Shown: positions 55,234 through 62,343, counted from the first letter of the stretch. The stretch is 64,000 nt of DNA from Flavivirga aquatica (GCF_001747085.1 NZ_MDJD01000007.1:682001-746000); one strand, 5' to 3'. Notes: generated by a model not told the origin, from the letters alone. Made by a program: numbers and translations.

Positions 55234-55344
55234 ATGATACCGCAAAGATTACATAAAAGCAAAAATGCTGGGAATTTTTCCCTTGATTTTAGTTCAATTT
55301 ATATTGAACCAAACGGATGCTATGTGATTTTAAAAGGTAATTGA
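55234..55344 (+). CDS. Possible 36-residue micro-ORF
   Basis: ATG-initiated ORF MIPQRLHKSKNAG... ending PNGCYVILKGN. No signal peptide and no known family. It is followed 36 bp later by a perfect palindrome terminator. A near-consensus GATCTTTG box at 55217-55224 would start transcription almost at the ATG, which argues that the transcript may be a small RNA instead of an mRNA. Confidence 0.3.
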   Translation: MIPQRLHKSKNAGNFSLDFSSIYIEPNGCYVILKGN

Positions 55345-55380
55345 ACAGATAACTAAACATAAATCATCATAAATTATAAG

Positions 55381-55408
55381 CGTCCAATTAATATTGGACG
55401 TTTTTTTT
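55381..55408 (+). terminator. Intrinsic terminator 1 of the micro-transcript region
   Basis: CGTCCAAT TAAT ATTGGACG (55381-55400) is a perfect 8-bp stem with a 4-base loop, followed by eight T. Confidence 0.9.
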
Positions 55409-55507
55409 ATAAAAATTTAAAAATAATGTTTGAAAAGTTAAAAAAGTAAAATAGAGTCATTGAAACAAGAAATAACTAAGAGACAGTTTATTATGTAAAA
55501 TGTTAAA

Positions 55508-55526
55508 TATCTGTAGAAAACGGATA
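55508..55526 (+). promoter_or_regulatory. Inverted AC(A/G)GATA half-sites in the -33 region of a micro-transcript promoter
   Basis: TATCTGT (55508-55514) and ACGGATA (55520-55526) face each other around a 5-base spacer. They cover the place where a -33 TTG would be expected for the box at 55531, and no TTG is present. This is the layout of an activator-dependent promoter. The same two half-sites recur at 59346-59355. Confidence 0.45.
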
Positions 55527-55530
55527 GGAA

Positions 55531-55538
55531 TACCTTTG
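55531..55538 (+). promoter_or_regulatory. TAnnTTTG promoter box (TACCTTTG)
   Basis: An exact -7 element 118 bp upstream of the 40-residue ORF start. Transcription from it to the terminator at 55810-55838 would give an RNA of about 300 nt. Confidence 0.55.
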
Positions 55539-55655
55539 CCTAAAAACAAACATAACTATCTTATAATCAATAAAATAAATCATACTTCTCTTGTGTAATT
55601 CAAAAAACGATTAGATATTTGCAGTGTCAAAAAATAATAACGAAAAATAAAAATA

Positions 55656-55778
55656 ATGAAAAATCTCCTAATACATAATACGTCATTATATAGCTGTTTT
55701 AGTTCGCCAAAAAGCGTAGGGCAACTTCATATTGATGAACAAGCAATTTTAATAAAAAGGGAGAATAAGTATATATGA
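55656..55778 (+). CDS. Possible 40-residue micro-ORF
   Basis: MKNLLIHNTSLYSCFSSPKS is followed by VGQLHIDEQAILIKRENKYI and a TGA. Coding potential is plausible: an ATG after an A-rich leader (cgaaaaataaaaataatg), a purine-rich region and a clear promoter plus terminator. No known domain, no signal peptide. The neighbouring tiny ORF shares only vague 'FS-S' composition. Confidence 0.4.
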   Translation: MKNLLIHNTSLYSCFSSPKSVGQLHIDEQAILIKRENKYI

Positions 55779-55809
55779 ATTAATTAAAATCATATAGCAC
55801 TTTAAATAT

Positions 55810-55838
55810 AGCATCTCCCAAAAAGAGATGCTTTTTTT
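55810..55838 (+). terminator. Intrinsic terminator 2 of the micro-transcript region
   Basis: AGCATCTC (55810-55817) pairs with GAGATGCT (55825-55832), perfect 8 bp, loop of seven, followed by T. Confidence 0.9.
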
Positions 55839-55980
55839 ATGTCTTAATTTAAAAATATTATTTCTGATAAATAATAAAGCATATAAAAAGCCAACGCATT
55901 AATATATTGAACTTTAAACGACTAAATAAGTTAAAAAAAGTGTAACATTTTAAGGTTTAAGTATACTTATATAGAACATC

Positions 55981-56055
55981 ATGATACATAAAATTGCATT
56001 TCAAAAATTTAGTTGTGACTCGCACTCACACAACAAACTTCGGCTTTTTCTATAA
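55981..56055 (+). CDS. Possible 24-residue micro-ORF
   Basis: MIHKIAFQKFSCDSHSHNKL plus RLFL, ending TAA at 56053-56055. The C-terminal codons fall in a hairpin (TTTTTCTATA...TATAGAAAAA). It may be just a spurious frame inside a small RNA. No domain recognised. Confidence 0.2.
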   Translation: MIHKIAFQKFSCDSHSHNKLRLFL

Positions 56056-56071
56056 TTAATTTTATAGAAAA

Positions 56072-56102
56072 AATCCGAGGACAAATACTGCTCGGATTTT
56101 TT
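56072..56102 (+). terminator. Intrinsic terminator 3 of the micro-transcript region
   Basis: AATCCGAG (56072-56079) pairs perfectly with CTCGGATT (56091-56098), followed by T. An A/T-rich hairpin (56046-56071) lies immediately upstream. Confidence 0.85.
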
Positions 56103-56223
56103 ATTCCAATTATTCAATCCGGTCAGTTTTTATACGCTAAAAAAGGCATCTCTTAAAACAAATACTAACCTATTTAAACAAAGACCTATGAATATGATTT
56201 ACATAAACCATAATAACCTCATG

Positions 56224-56279
56224 TAGAACAAATAATTACTATGTAAAACTAACATAGTAATTCTAAAAAATTTGTTCTA
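56224..56279. promoter_or_regulatory. Nested perfect inverted repeats upstream of the lipopeptide gene
   Basis: The outer arms TAGAACAAA (56224-56232) and TTTGTTCTA (56271-56279) are perfect inverses. Inside them TTACTATGT (56236-56244) and ACATAGTAA (56252-56260) are perfect inverses with a 7-base centre. Two independent 9-bp matches nested around nearly one centre are unlikely by chance. It may be an operator for a dimeric regulator (the LuxR-type regulator downstream is a candidate) or a transcribed cruciform-like hairpin. It has no T-run, so it is not a terminator. Confidence 0.6.
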
Positions 56280-56289
56280 ACAAAAGTCT

Positions 56290-56420
56290 ATAATGCAGTT
56301 GGTTTTTAGCCAAATGGAAAGTAGTTAAACACTACTGCATAAGATTTTTACTTTCCAAAAAAACAACGGGTGATAGCTTAAAAAGCAAATCTGGAAAACC
56401 GCCGGACAGCCACCCCTATG
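56290..56420 (+). ncRNA. Candidate structured leader RNA (pseudoknot plus multibranch domain)
   Basis: Four segments alternate: ATGCAGT (56293-56299), GGAAAGTA (56316-56323), ACTGCAT (56334-56340), TACTTTCC (56349-56356). First pairs with third and second with fourth, an H-type pseudoknot with 7 and 8 perfect pairs. TTGG/CCAA (56299-56313) forms a small internal hairpin. A second domain is closed by GGGTG (56368-56372) and CACCC (56411-56415) and contains GCTT/AAGC and TCTGG/CCGGA hairpins with a GC-rich, likely conserved core (AACCGCCGGACAGCCACC). It ends 24 bp before the lipopeptide ATG. No known riboswitch consensus fits. It could be a cis-acting riboswitch-like leader. Confidence 0.5.
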
Positions 56421-56443
56421 TTTAATTCTAAAGTTTCTAAACT

Positions 56444-56602
56444 ATGAAAAAAATAATTATAGCCTTAATGGTAATCGTTTTTAATATATTTTTATTTTCT
56501 TGTACTAATGATTCAATTGCTGAAGAAGATGCACTTTTTGAGCAGGTACAGGCAACAGATGGAGGTACAGGAAAAATTAAACCCCCTCCTTCTTTCCAGT
56601 AA
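56444..56602 (+). CDS. 52-residue lipopeptide precursor, candidate signalling peptide
   Basis: A short gene: signal MKKIIIALMVIVFNIFLF, lipobox LFSC with lipid Cys at residue 20, then an acidic linker (TNDSIAEEDALFEQVQ) and a tail ATDGGTGKIKPPPSFQ. The mature part is only 33 residues, far too short for a folded lipoprotein, but shaped like a tethered peptide that might be cut free. It has its own terminator and is followed directly by a TPR-domain histidine kinase and a LuxR-type regulator. I recall similar ~50-residue lipopeptides beside TPR-kinases in flavobacteria, without a described function. A ligand or accessory role for the kinase is an inference. Confidence 0.75.
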   Translation: MKKIIIALMVIVFNIFLFSCTNDSIAEEDALFEQVQATDGGTGKIKPPPSFQ

Positions 56603-56620
56603 TAAAAATATTATTAATTT

Positions 56621-56651
56621 GAGTCATATCTCTATGATATGACTCTTTTTT
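56621..56651 (+). terminator. Intrinsic terminator between the lipopeptide and the kinase gene
   Basis: GAGTCATATC (56621-56630) and GATATGACTC (56636-56645) form a perfect 10-bp stem with a 5-base loop, followed by six T. It ends 24 bp before the kinase start, so most peptide transcripts should stop before the kinase. Kinase expression would be by read-through, giving excess peptide over sensor. Confidence 0.9.
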
Positions 56652-56675
56652 AAAACATTTAACATAAAACTTAAA

Positions 56676-58640
56676 TTGAATAAAATTTTAACATATTTTA
56701 CTATAACTCTGTTTTTATCTTGTACCTCCGATGATCACTTTAGCTCTCAACTAAAGAACCCTATTTATAATAATACTTTATATTATTACAATGCATCAGA
56801 AAACGAAACGCTTAGTTTAGAAGAAAAACTTAAAGCCATAAATCAAGCTTTTTATTTAGCAAAAAACAGAGATAAAGATACTTTATTAGCTGACGTCTTG
56901 TATCGTAAAAACTTTCTTCATTTTTCAATGAAAGAATACGACAGCCTATTGTTTTATGATAAAATTTTAATCAATCATGCAACATATAGTAATGATCAAT
57001 ATAACTTAGCAAAACAATTTTATTTAAAAGCTTATTATTTTGATGAGGTTGCACATATTCCTGATAGTGCATTTATAAATTATAATCTTTCAAAAAATCA
57101 TTTTCAACAAATTAAAAACCATAGTTGGACAGGAAAAGCCCTTTTAACTATGGCAATGATTCAACAAGATCAAAATGATTTTTTTGGCAGCAAAGAAACT
57201 ATCACAGAAGCGTTACAATATTTACACCCAAAAGAAGATGTTAAATATATTGCTTCTTCGTATGATATTTTAGCTACAAATCACGGATATTTACTTAATT
57301 ATGATGATGCTTTTAATTTCTACAATAAAGCCATAAAAATCACATTATCTGAAAAAGACAAGCTAGTATATAAAAATAATTTAGCGACTGCTTATATAGA
57401 AAACAAACAATACAAGACCGCAATCACAATACTAGATAGTATTAGTAAAGATTCACTAACAAGAGACGACAATAATAATTATGCTAGGATTATTGATAAT
57501 TTATCTTATGCTAAGTGGCTATCAGGACAAAACAATACCGAACTCACTTTATTAAATGCACTAAAAATAAGAATCAAAAACAATGATAAATTAGGTCAAA
57601 TTTATAGTTATTCTCATTTAGGAGAGTTTTATTCTAAAAATAACATAAAAAAAGCATCGTCATATTTTGATTCTGTAATTCACCTATCAAAAGCAATAAA
57701 AGTGCCTCGAGCAGAAAAAGGTGCCATTAAAATTTTAATGCAGCTCTACCCCAAAAATATTGAATTACGCGACCGTTATGTTTTTTTACAAGACAGTTTA
57801 TATGAGCAAGAATTAAAAGTTAAAACGCAATTTGCCAAGTATAAATATGATGATAAGCAAAAACAAGAGTCTATACTGCGTTTACAAAAAGAAAAAGCGG
57901 AAAAGGAAGTTATAGCAACACAAGAGCGTAGCTATAAACTCTTATTTCTTTTTGCTTTAATTATTGCACTTTTAATAACCTGCTTTACTATTTACTTTTT
58001 TAAACAACGCACTAAAAACCTAAAAAAAAGAGCTGACTATTTAGCACAGAAAAACAAAATAGAGAAACTTGAGGCGACTTATGAGACTGAAGCATCATTA
58101 TCTAGAAGAGTTCATGACGATTTTGGAGGCATTATTAATCAAGCCATGATGTTAATAGAAAACAACACCAACAAAACCACTGTACTCGATAAACTAGAAG
58201 GCTTATACAACCAAAGTAGAAATTTTTCTAGAGAAATAAACGAAGTTAATACGGGACCAAACTATAAAGACGAACTTTTAGGAATGATGCGCACACTAAA
58301 ACCTGTTACAACACAACTTTACATTACAGGGTTAAAAGATATAAACTGGTCTACCGTAAAAGACTTAGAAAAGACTTCGCTATATAAAGTGTTACAGGAG
58401 TTAATGATTAACATGAAAAAACATAGTAAAGCCACCATAATTTCTATTATTTTTAAAAACGAGGATAATCTATTAAAAATCAATTACTCAGACGATGGCA
58501 TTGGAGTTTCTTTAGATCATTTAACCAATATAAACGGACTTAAGAATACAGAAAACCGTATTAAAGCTATTGGAGGAACTATTATATTTGACTCAGAAAA
58601 AGGAAAAGGCTTTAAAGCCCAAATACAAATCCCCAATTAA
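56676..58640 (+). CDS. TPR-domain sensor histidine kinase (LytS/NarX-type HisKA_3)
   Basis: A 654-residue protein with a TTG start at 56676 and a lipoprotein-like signal (TLFLSCTSDD). Residues about 30-390 form helical TPR-type repeats (SSYDILATNHGYLLNYDDAF, KNNLATAYIENKQYKTAI). A coiled coil (about 395-420) leads to a membrane helix (about 423-443). The TPR domain is therefore outside the cytoplasm. The kinase core has the phosphoacceptor in SRRVHDDFGG (His480), N-box LQELMINMKKHS, G1 SDDGIGVSL and a GLKNTENRIKAIGG block. It should phosphorylate the adjacent regulator. The preceding lipopeptide is a likely input. Confidence 0.85.
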   Translation: MNKILTYFTITLFLSCTSDDHFSSQLKNPIYNNTLYYYNASENETLSLEEKLKAINQAFYLAKNRDKDTLLADVLYRKNFLHFSMKEYDSLLFYDKILINHATYSNDQYNLAKQFYLKAYYFDEVAHIPDSAFINYNLSKNHFQQIKNHSWTGKALLTMAMIQQDQNDFFGSKETITEALQYLHPKEDVKYIASSYDILATNHGYLLNYDDAFNFYNKAIKITLSEKDKLVYKNNLATAYIENKQYKTAITILDSISKDSLTRDDNNNYARIIDNLSYAKWLSGQNNTELTLLNALKIRIKNNDKLGQIYSYSHLGEFYSKNNIKKASSYFDSVIHLSKAIKVPRAEKGAIKILMQLYPKNIELRDRYVFLQDSLYEQELKVKTQFAKYKYDDKQKQESILRLQKEKAEKEVIATQERSYKLLFLFALIIALLITCFTIYFFKQRTKNLKKRADYLAQKNKIEKLEATYETEASLSRRVHDDFGGIINQAMMLIENNTNKTTVLDKLEGLYNQSRNFSREINEVNTGPNYKDELLGMMRTLKPVTTQLYITGLKDINWSTVKDLEKTSLYKVLQELMINMKKHSKATIISIIFKNEDNLLKINYSDDGIGVSLDHLTNINGLKNTENRIKAIGGTIIFDSEKGKGFKAQIQIPN

Positions 58641-58641
58641 C

Positions 58642-59304
58642 ATGTTTAAAAAAATATTAGTCGCAGAAGATTTTGGAGGAGAAAATCTTGGTATTATTCA
58701 AACACTTACAGAAAAATTAAAAGGTGTAGAAATACAAAACGAACTATATTGCGATAAAGCATACAACAGGTTTAAAATTGCTGAGACAAATAATATTCCT
58801 TTTGAGTTATTAATTACAGATTTACATTTTAAAGAAAGTCTAGTCTCTAGAAAACTCTCTTCTGGAATTGAACTTATAAATGCTATAAAACTTATACAGC
58901 CTAAAATAAAAGTTATTGTGTATTCTATGGTAGATAATGTTACCCAAATAAATACCCTTTTTAAAGAGCAAAACATTAATGGCTATGTTTGTAAAGGACG
59001 TCACGGACTAACAGAACTTATAAGTGCCATATATAACATCTATCAAAATAAAACATATCTCTCTCCTCAAATAAACCTTGTAGATAATGATGTATTCGAA
59101 TTAGACAATTTTGACTTATCAATTTTAAAAGAACTTGCTAACGGGTTTAACAAAAAAGAAATTGTTCAAAAATTTAAAGAACAAAATATTACTCCAAATA
59201 GTGAAAGTACGATAGACAAAAAAATAAGTAAGCTTTTTGATCATTTTGAAGCAAAAAATACCACACATCTTATCTCTAAACTTATTAAAATAGGGGTTTT
59301 ATAA
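58642..59304 (+). CDS. LuxR/NarL-type response regulator
   Basis: I start at ATG 58642 (220 residues), 1 bp after the kinase stop; an open extension to 58570 lies within the kinase gene. The receiver domain (about 1-125) carries acidic residues AEDFGG and the phosphorylated Asp60 in LLITDLHFKE, with VIVYSMVD and the Lys of YVCKGRHG. The C-terminal part (about 150-220) is a HTH: LSILKELANGFNKKEIVQKF and STIDKKISKLFDHFEAKNTT. It likely controls the peptide locus; candidate sites are the inverted repeats at 55508, 56224 and 59340. Confidence 0.88.
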   Translation: MFKKILVAEDFGGENLGIIQTLTEKLKGVEIQNELYCDKAYNRFKIAETNNIPFELLITDLHFKESLVSRKLSSGIELINAIKLIQPKIKVIVYSMVDNVTQINTLFKEQNINGYVCKGRHGLTELISAIYNIYQNKTYLSPQINLVDNDVFELDNFDLSILKELANGFNKKEIVQKFKEQNITPNSESTIDKKISKLFDHFEAKNTTHLISKLIKIGVL

Positions 59305-59339
59305 AAATAATTATAGTATTTTCTAAAAAAATCTCACCT

Positions 59340-59359
59340 CTTTACAGATATCCGTAAAG
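59340..59359. promoter_or_regulatory. 20-bp near-perfect palindrome with AC(A/G)GATA half-sites
   Basis: CTTTAC A GATATC C GTAAAG: 18 of 20 bases are symmetric. Its core ACAGATATCCGT is ACAGATA abutting the inverse of ACGGATA, the same two half-sites seen at 55508-55526. It lies 36 bp after the response regulator stop and 20 bp ahead of a TAAGTTTG box (59379-59386). Confidence 0.5.
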
Positions 59360-59378
59360 GATTAATATGTAATGTCGT

Positions 59379-59386
59379 TAAGTTTG
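59379..59386 (+). promoter_or_regulatory. TAnnTTTG box (TAAGTTTG)
   Basis: Exact match to the flavobacterial -7 element, placed 20 bp downstream of the palindrome at 59340. No gene of normal length starts in the next 400 bp, so if active it makes an RNA of unknown nature or the long leader of the 59793 gene. Confidence 0.35.
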
Positions 59387-59635
59387 TTGAGCTATTATTA
59401 GTTTTTAAAAATTTATTATGACTCAAAAACATATACCATCAGGATAAATTCTCAAAAAGTACAACAGGTAAAAAACAGAATGTGATTTTGATACAACATA
59501 ACATTCTAGCTACTATAACAATTTAATTATAAAATGGAATCGTCTTTAATATGACATTTTATACTTAAGTCGGTATTAGACAAATATAAGTATCACACTA
59601 AAAACCTAACAGTGTTTTATATACTATGTTTATCC

Positions 59636-59707
59636 GGATACTCTAAAGGAATAGACATTACTAATAACATTGCTAAAATTTTAAATTGGTGCTTAAAGGA
59701 AACATAA
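59636..59707 (+). pseudogene. Second, shorter remnant of the exonuclease C-terminus
   Basis: A 23-codon stretch reads GYSKGIDITNNIAKILNWCL followed by KET and a stop at 59705-59707. It aligns with the last residues of the fragment at 54926-55168 (RRIDDANNIAKILHWCLKN), 13 of the last 17 positions being the same. The rest of the gene is gone. The intervening ~4.5 kb contain the micro-transcripts, lipopeptide and two-component genes. Confidence 0.55.
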
Positions 59708-59792
59708 AAAACCTTTGTAATTTATGGTAATTCAAGTTTAATTAAAAAAACAAATCTTGAAAAGATCAATAAATTACTTTTTACCATGAGAA

Positions 59793-60431
59793 ATGAATTT
59801 TACAAGCAGAATTATAAAACTTAAGAGCTTTGAATTAAAGGACAACAACCTAAAACTCGTTTTTAAAATTTATAAAAATGAATTTTCACACTTAGTTGTA
59901 GACCTTATAGACCTACAGAATTTTACAAGTTCTAAACACCTTGAATACATTATTAAAACACAGGATTTTGAATTTCAAATTCCATATAAATATGAATTAC
60001 TAAATAAAACAGCATTAAAAATATTTATTGATAGTAATGATTTATTAGATATCGCTGTTTTAAAAGAAGGCTTTACCCCAGAATGCATTGAGGAAATAAC
60101 ACTTAGTGCTAAAAGTATAAAACAAAATGTTGTTCCTTTTGACGCTGAAGACTGGAAGCAAAAGTATCTTACTACAAAAAGTCAATACCAAAATACCATA
60201 AGAAGTATTCATGAAGCTTATGAAAAAGTAGAAATAAAAACAGATACAAAAATCAATATGGTACTTGACGAATACCATAGCCATTTTACCAAATCTTTAA
60301 ATGAATTAAAAAAACGCAACACAATTTACCTATTGTTAAATAAAGGAAAAATTATTAAATCTATAATTAAACAAAATGAAATTAATAGATTACGTTTTAA
60401 GATTACATCTAAACTTAAAACGCTTCATTAA
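59793..60431 (+). CDS. Unknown protein with coiled-coil C-terminal half
   Basis: A 212-residue protein. Residues 1-110 look like a beta-rich domain (LKDNNLKLVFKIYKNEFSHL). Residues about 120-200 form a long amphipathic helix or coiled coil (QYQNTIRSIHEAYEKVEIK, HSHFTKSLNELKKRNTIYLL) with a basic end (LRFKITSKLKTLH). No signal peptide, no membrane segment and no family recognised. It stands alone, in a region with remnants and no nearby operon. Codon use looks like that of its neighbours. Confidence 0.6.
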   Translation: MNFTSRIIKLKSFELKDNNLKLVFKIYKNEFSHLVVDLIDLQNFTSSKHLEYIIKTQDFEFQIPYKYELLNKTALKIFIDSNDLLDIAVLKEGFTPECIEEITLSAKSIKQNVVPFDAEDWKQKYLTTKSQYQNTIRSIHEAYEKVEIKTDTKINMVLDEYHSHFTKSLNELKKRNTIYLLLNKGKIIKSIIKQNEINRLRFKITSKLKTLH

Positions 60432-60909
60432 ATTCGAATTGATTATTATAAAATAACATCTAATTAAAAACTCTATAAAAACTTAACGCAAACAACAAGT
60501 TATTTAAAAAGCATTAGCCTTTTACCAATTAGTATAATCCAATAACATTAGAGAGTTTTTATTTTATTAATTTCAATTATAAACTATTATATTAGCAACT
60601 TCTTCAGAAAGAAAAGAATTTATATCAATCTTTCTTAGCTAACTCATTAACTTAAAGTGTTCATCCAGTCAAAGAATCAACCCTTTATTTCACTGACATA
60701 AGTATACTATTCAAGTACATAAACATTTCATTAATATATAAGACTCTTCTCCTCAACGTCCTTAAAGAATGAAAAATTACATAAAAACAAAACTATAAGA
60801 ATAATTAATTACAAGTGATTATGTTTTTTCAGACAACACAACATCTGGTTCAGTAAAAAATATCGTATATATATTTCACTTTAAAAACTTAGCCTAAAAA
60901 AATTCATTC
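60432..60909. other. AT-rich gap before the GH8 gene
   Basis: About 480 bp without an ORF of note on either strand. AAAAACTCTA (about 60466) and TAGAGAGTTTTTATTTT (about 60550) could pair, but the loop of about 75 bases makes a terminator doubtful. The part near 60860 is the likely promoter region of the GH8 gene; no exact TAnnTTTG box is seen. Confidence 0.4.
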
Positions 60910-62295
60910 ATGAAAAAAATCAACTTAGCCGTTATCTTAGTATTACTATGCATAAACTTTAATGATGCACAATCACTATTAAATCTTAATTATAAACATG
61001 GAACACTTCCAACAAATTTAAAACCAACTGATGTTACTTCAGCTTACACAACGTGGAAAACAAAATTCACAGAAAGTTGTGGAGACGATCGCATACGTGT
61101 GAAATTTGACAATCCAGCCCAAACAGTATCTGAAGGTATTGGTTATGGAATGTTAATTGCTGCCTATGCAGGAGACCAAACTTTATTAGATGGTCTTTGG
61201 AAATATTACATCAATTTTTTAAATGGAAATGGAGTGATGAACTGGAAAATTAATGGGTGTTCATCTGTTGATGGACAGAACGGAGCCACAGATGCCGAAC
61301 TAGACGCTGCTATTGCCTTAATGGTAGCAGAACGTAGATGGGGAAATACTGGAACTATTAATTATGGTACAGCCGCTACTAATTTAATAGATATTATTAA
61401 AACTCACGAGGTAGAATCTGGAACAAATGTATTAAAGCCTGGTGATGCATGGGGCGGTTCTCAAACAACCAATATATCATATTATTCTCCAGGATATTAT
61501 AGAGCCTACGGATCTTACACTAATGATTCTAATTGGGCTGCTATAGCCTCAAAAAGTTATGAGATTATCAATTTAAATCAATCTGTAAACAATGCCGTTC
61601 ATAATTTAGTTTCAGATTGGTGTAATGCAAATGGAGGATTTTCTTCTGAAGTCGGTTGGGCAAAAAACCAAGGTAAAACTTATTCTTATGATGCAGCAAG
61701 AACACCATGGAGAATCGCTGTAGATTATTTATGGTATGGAAATAATGCTGCGTTAACATACTCTAATAAATCTATCGATTTTATTAATGACAAAGGAGGT
61801 TTAGACAATATATATGCAGGATACAATCTTGATGGCACACAACTAGGAGATGTAAATTATAAAGATATTACATTTACAGGCGCTTATGCTGTTGCTGCAA
61901 TGGCATCTACAGATCAAAATTTTGTTAACTCTGCTTATAGTCAAGTTGTAAATATGACTACTAATGCCTATTTTGGATCTACACTTCGTGTACTTTACTT
62001 ATTAGCTATGAGTGGTAACTTCTATAACCCCGAAGATTTATCAGTATTAGGAACTTCTAATTTTAATGTTAACCAACAAAATAATCCATTTTATCCTAAT
62101 CCTGCTAGAAGAGAAATAAAAATGACCTTTGAAACTCCACAGGATAATCAAGTTAAAATTTATAATATAAATGGAAAATTAGTCTCTAAATATGAATATA
62201 ATATAAAGTCTTCGACATTAGATATTGAAAATTTAAGCAGAGGGCTTTATTTTATTTCTATAAATAATATCAAATACAAATTGATTAAACAATAA
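60910..62295 (+). CDS. GH8 endoglucanase with T9SS sorting domain
   Basis: A 461-residue secreted enzyme: signal peptide ending near FNDAQS, then a GH8 (alpha/alpha)6 domain (about 25-385). The catalytic acid Glu is in TVSEGIGYGMLIAA (about residue 77) and the base Asp region in NGATDAELDAAIALMV. WRIAVDYLWYGN and GAYAVAAMAS are conserved later helices. Residues about 393-461 form a type A T9SS domain (NPFYPNPARREIKM, SRGLYFISINN). It should hydrolyse beta-1,4-glucans (cellulose or related) at the surface or outside the cell. It stands alone, without SusCD genes. Confidence 0.92.
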   Translation: MKKINLAVILVLLCINFNDAQSLLNLNYKHGTLPTNLKPTDVTSAYTTWKTKFTESCGDDRIRVKFDNPAQTVSEGIGYGMLIAAYAGDQTLLDGLWKYYINFLNGNGVMNWKINGCSSVDGQNGATDAELDAAIALMVAERRWGNTGTINYGTAATNLIDIIKTHEVESGTNVLKPGDAWGGSQTTNISYYSPGYYRAYGSYTNDSNWAAIASKSYEIINLNQSVNNAVHNLVSDWCNANGGFSSEVGWAKNQGKTYSYDAARTPWRIAVDYLWYGNNAALTYSNKSIDFINDKGGLDNIYAGYNLDGTQLGDVNYKDITFTGAYAVAAMASTDQNFVNSAYSQVVNMTTNAYFGSTLRVLYLLAMSGNFYNPEDLSVLGTSNFNVNQQNNPFYPNPARREIKMTFETPQDNQVKIYNINGKLVSKYEYNIKSSTLDIENLSRGLYFISINNIKYKLIKQ

Positions 62296-62343
62296 ATATT
62301 AAGCTTTTAGAAATTTAAACTTTTGATTGAATACACTAAAACA

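Larger units (their letters stand above)
55169..56223. other. Gap with micro-ORFs and serial intrinsic terminators
   Basis: No ordinary gene lies here. Three tiny plus-strand ORFs can be read: 55234-55344 (36 residues), 55656-55778 (40 residues) and 55981-56055 (24 residues). Each is followed within about 15-40 bp by a strong terminator. The middle one has an exact TACCTTTG promoter box upstream. The arrangement looks like three short independent transcripts, either small RNAs or microprotein genes. No long ORF on the minus strand. Confidence 0.55.
59305..59792. other. Gap after the two-component genes
   Basis: This 488-bp stretch contains the palindrome at 59340-59359, an exact TAAGTTTG box at 59379-59386, a 9-codon ORF (59417), a small hairpin AGAATGT...ACATTCT (about 59478-59506) and the exonuclease remnant at 59636-59707. 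No full gene is present on either strand. Confidence 0.5.

Noticed and set aside
56290-56420. Cobalamin, SAM or TPP riboswitch ahead of the lipopeptide gene
   Set aside because: None of the conserved boxes (for example CTGAGA, GCCACTG with the B12 box, or the S-box core) is present; the GCCACC stretch alone is not enough.
56444-56602. Lipopeptide gene as a RiPP precursor
   Set aside because: The lipobox and Cys place it as a lipoprotein, and no radical SAM, LanB/LanM or other modification gene is nearby.
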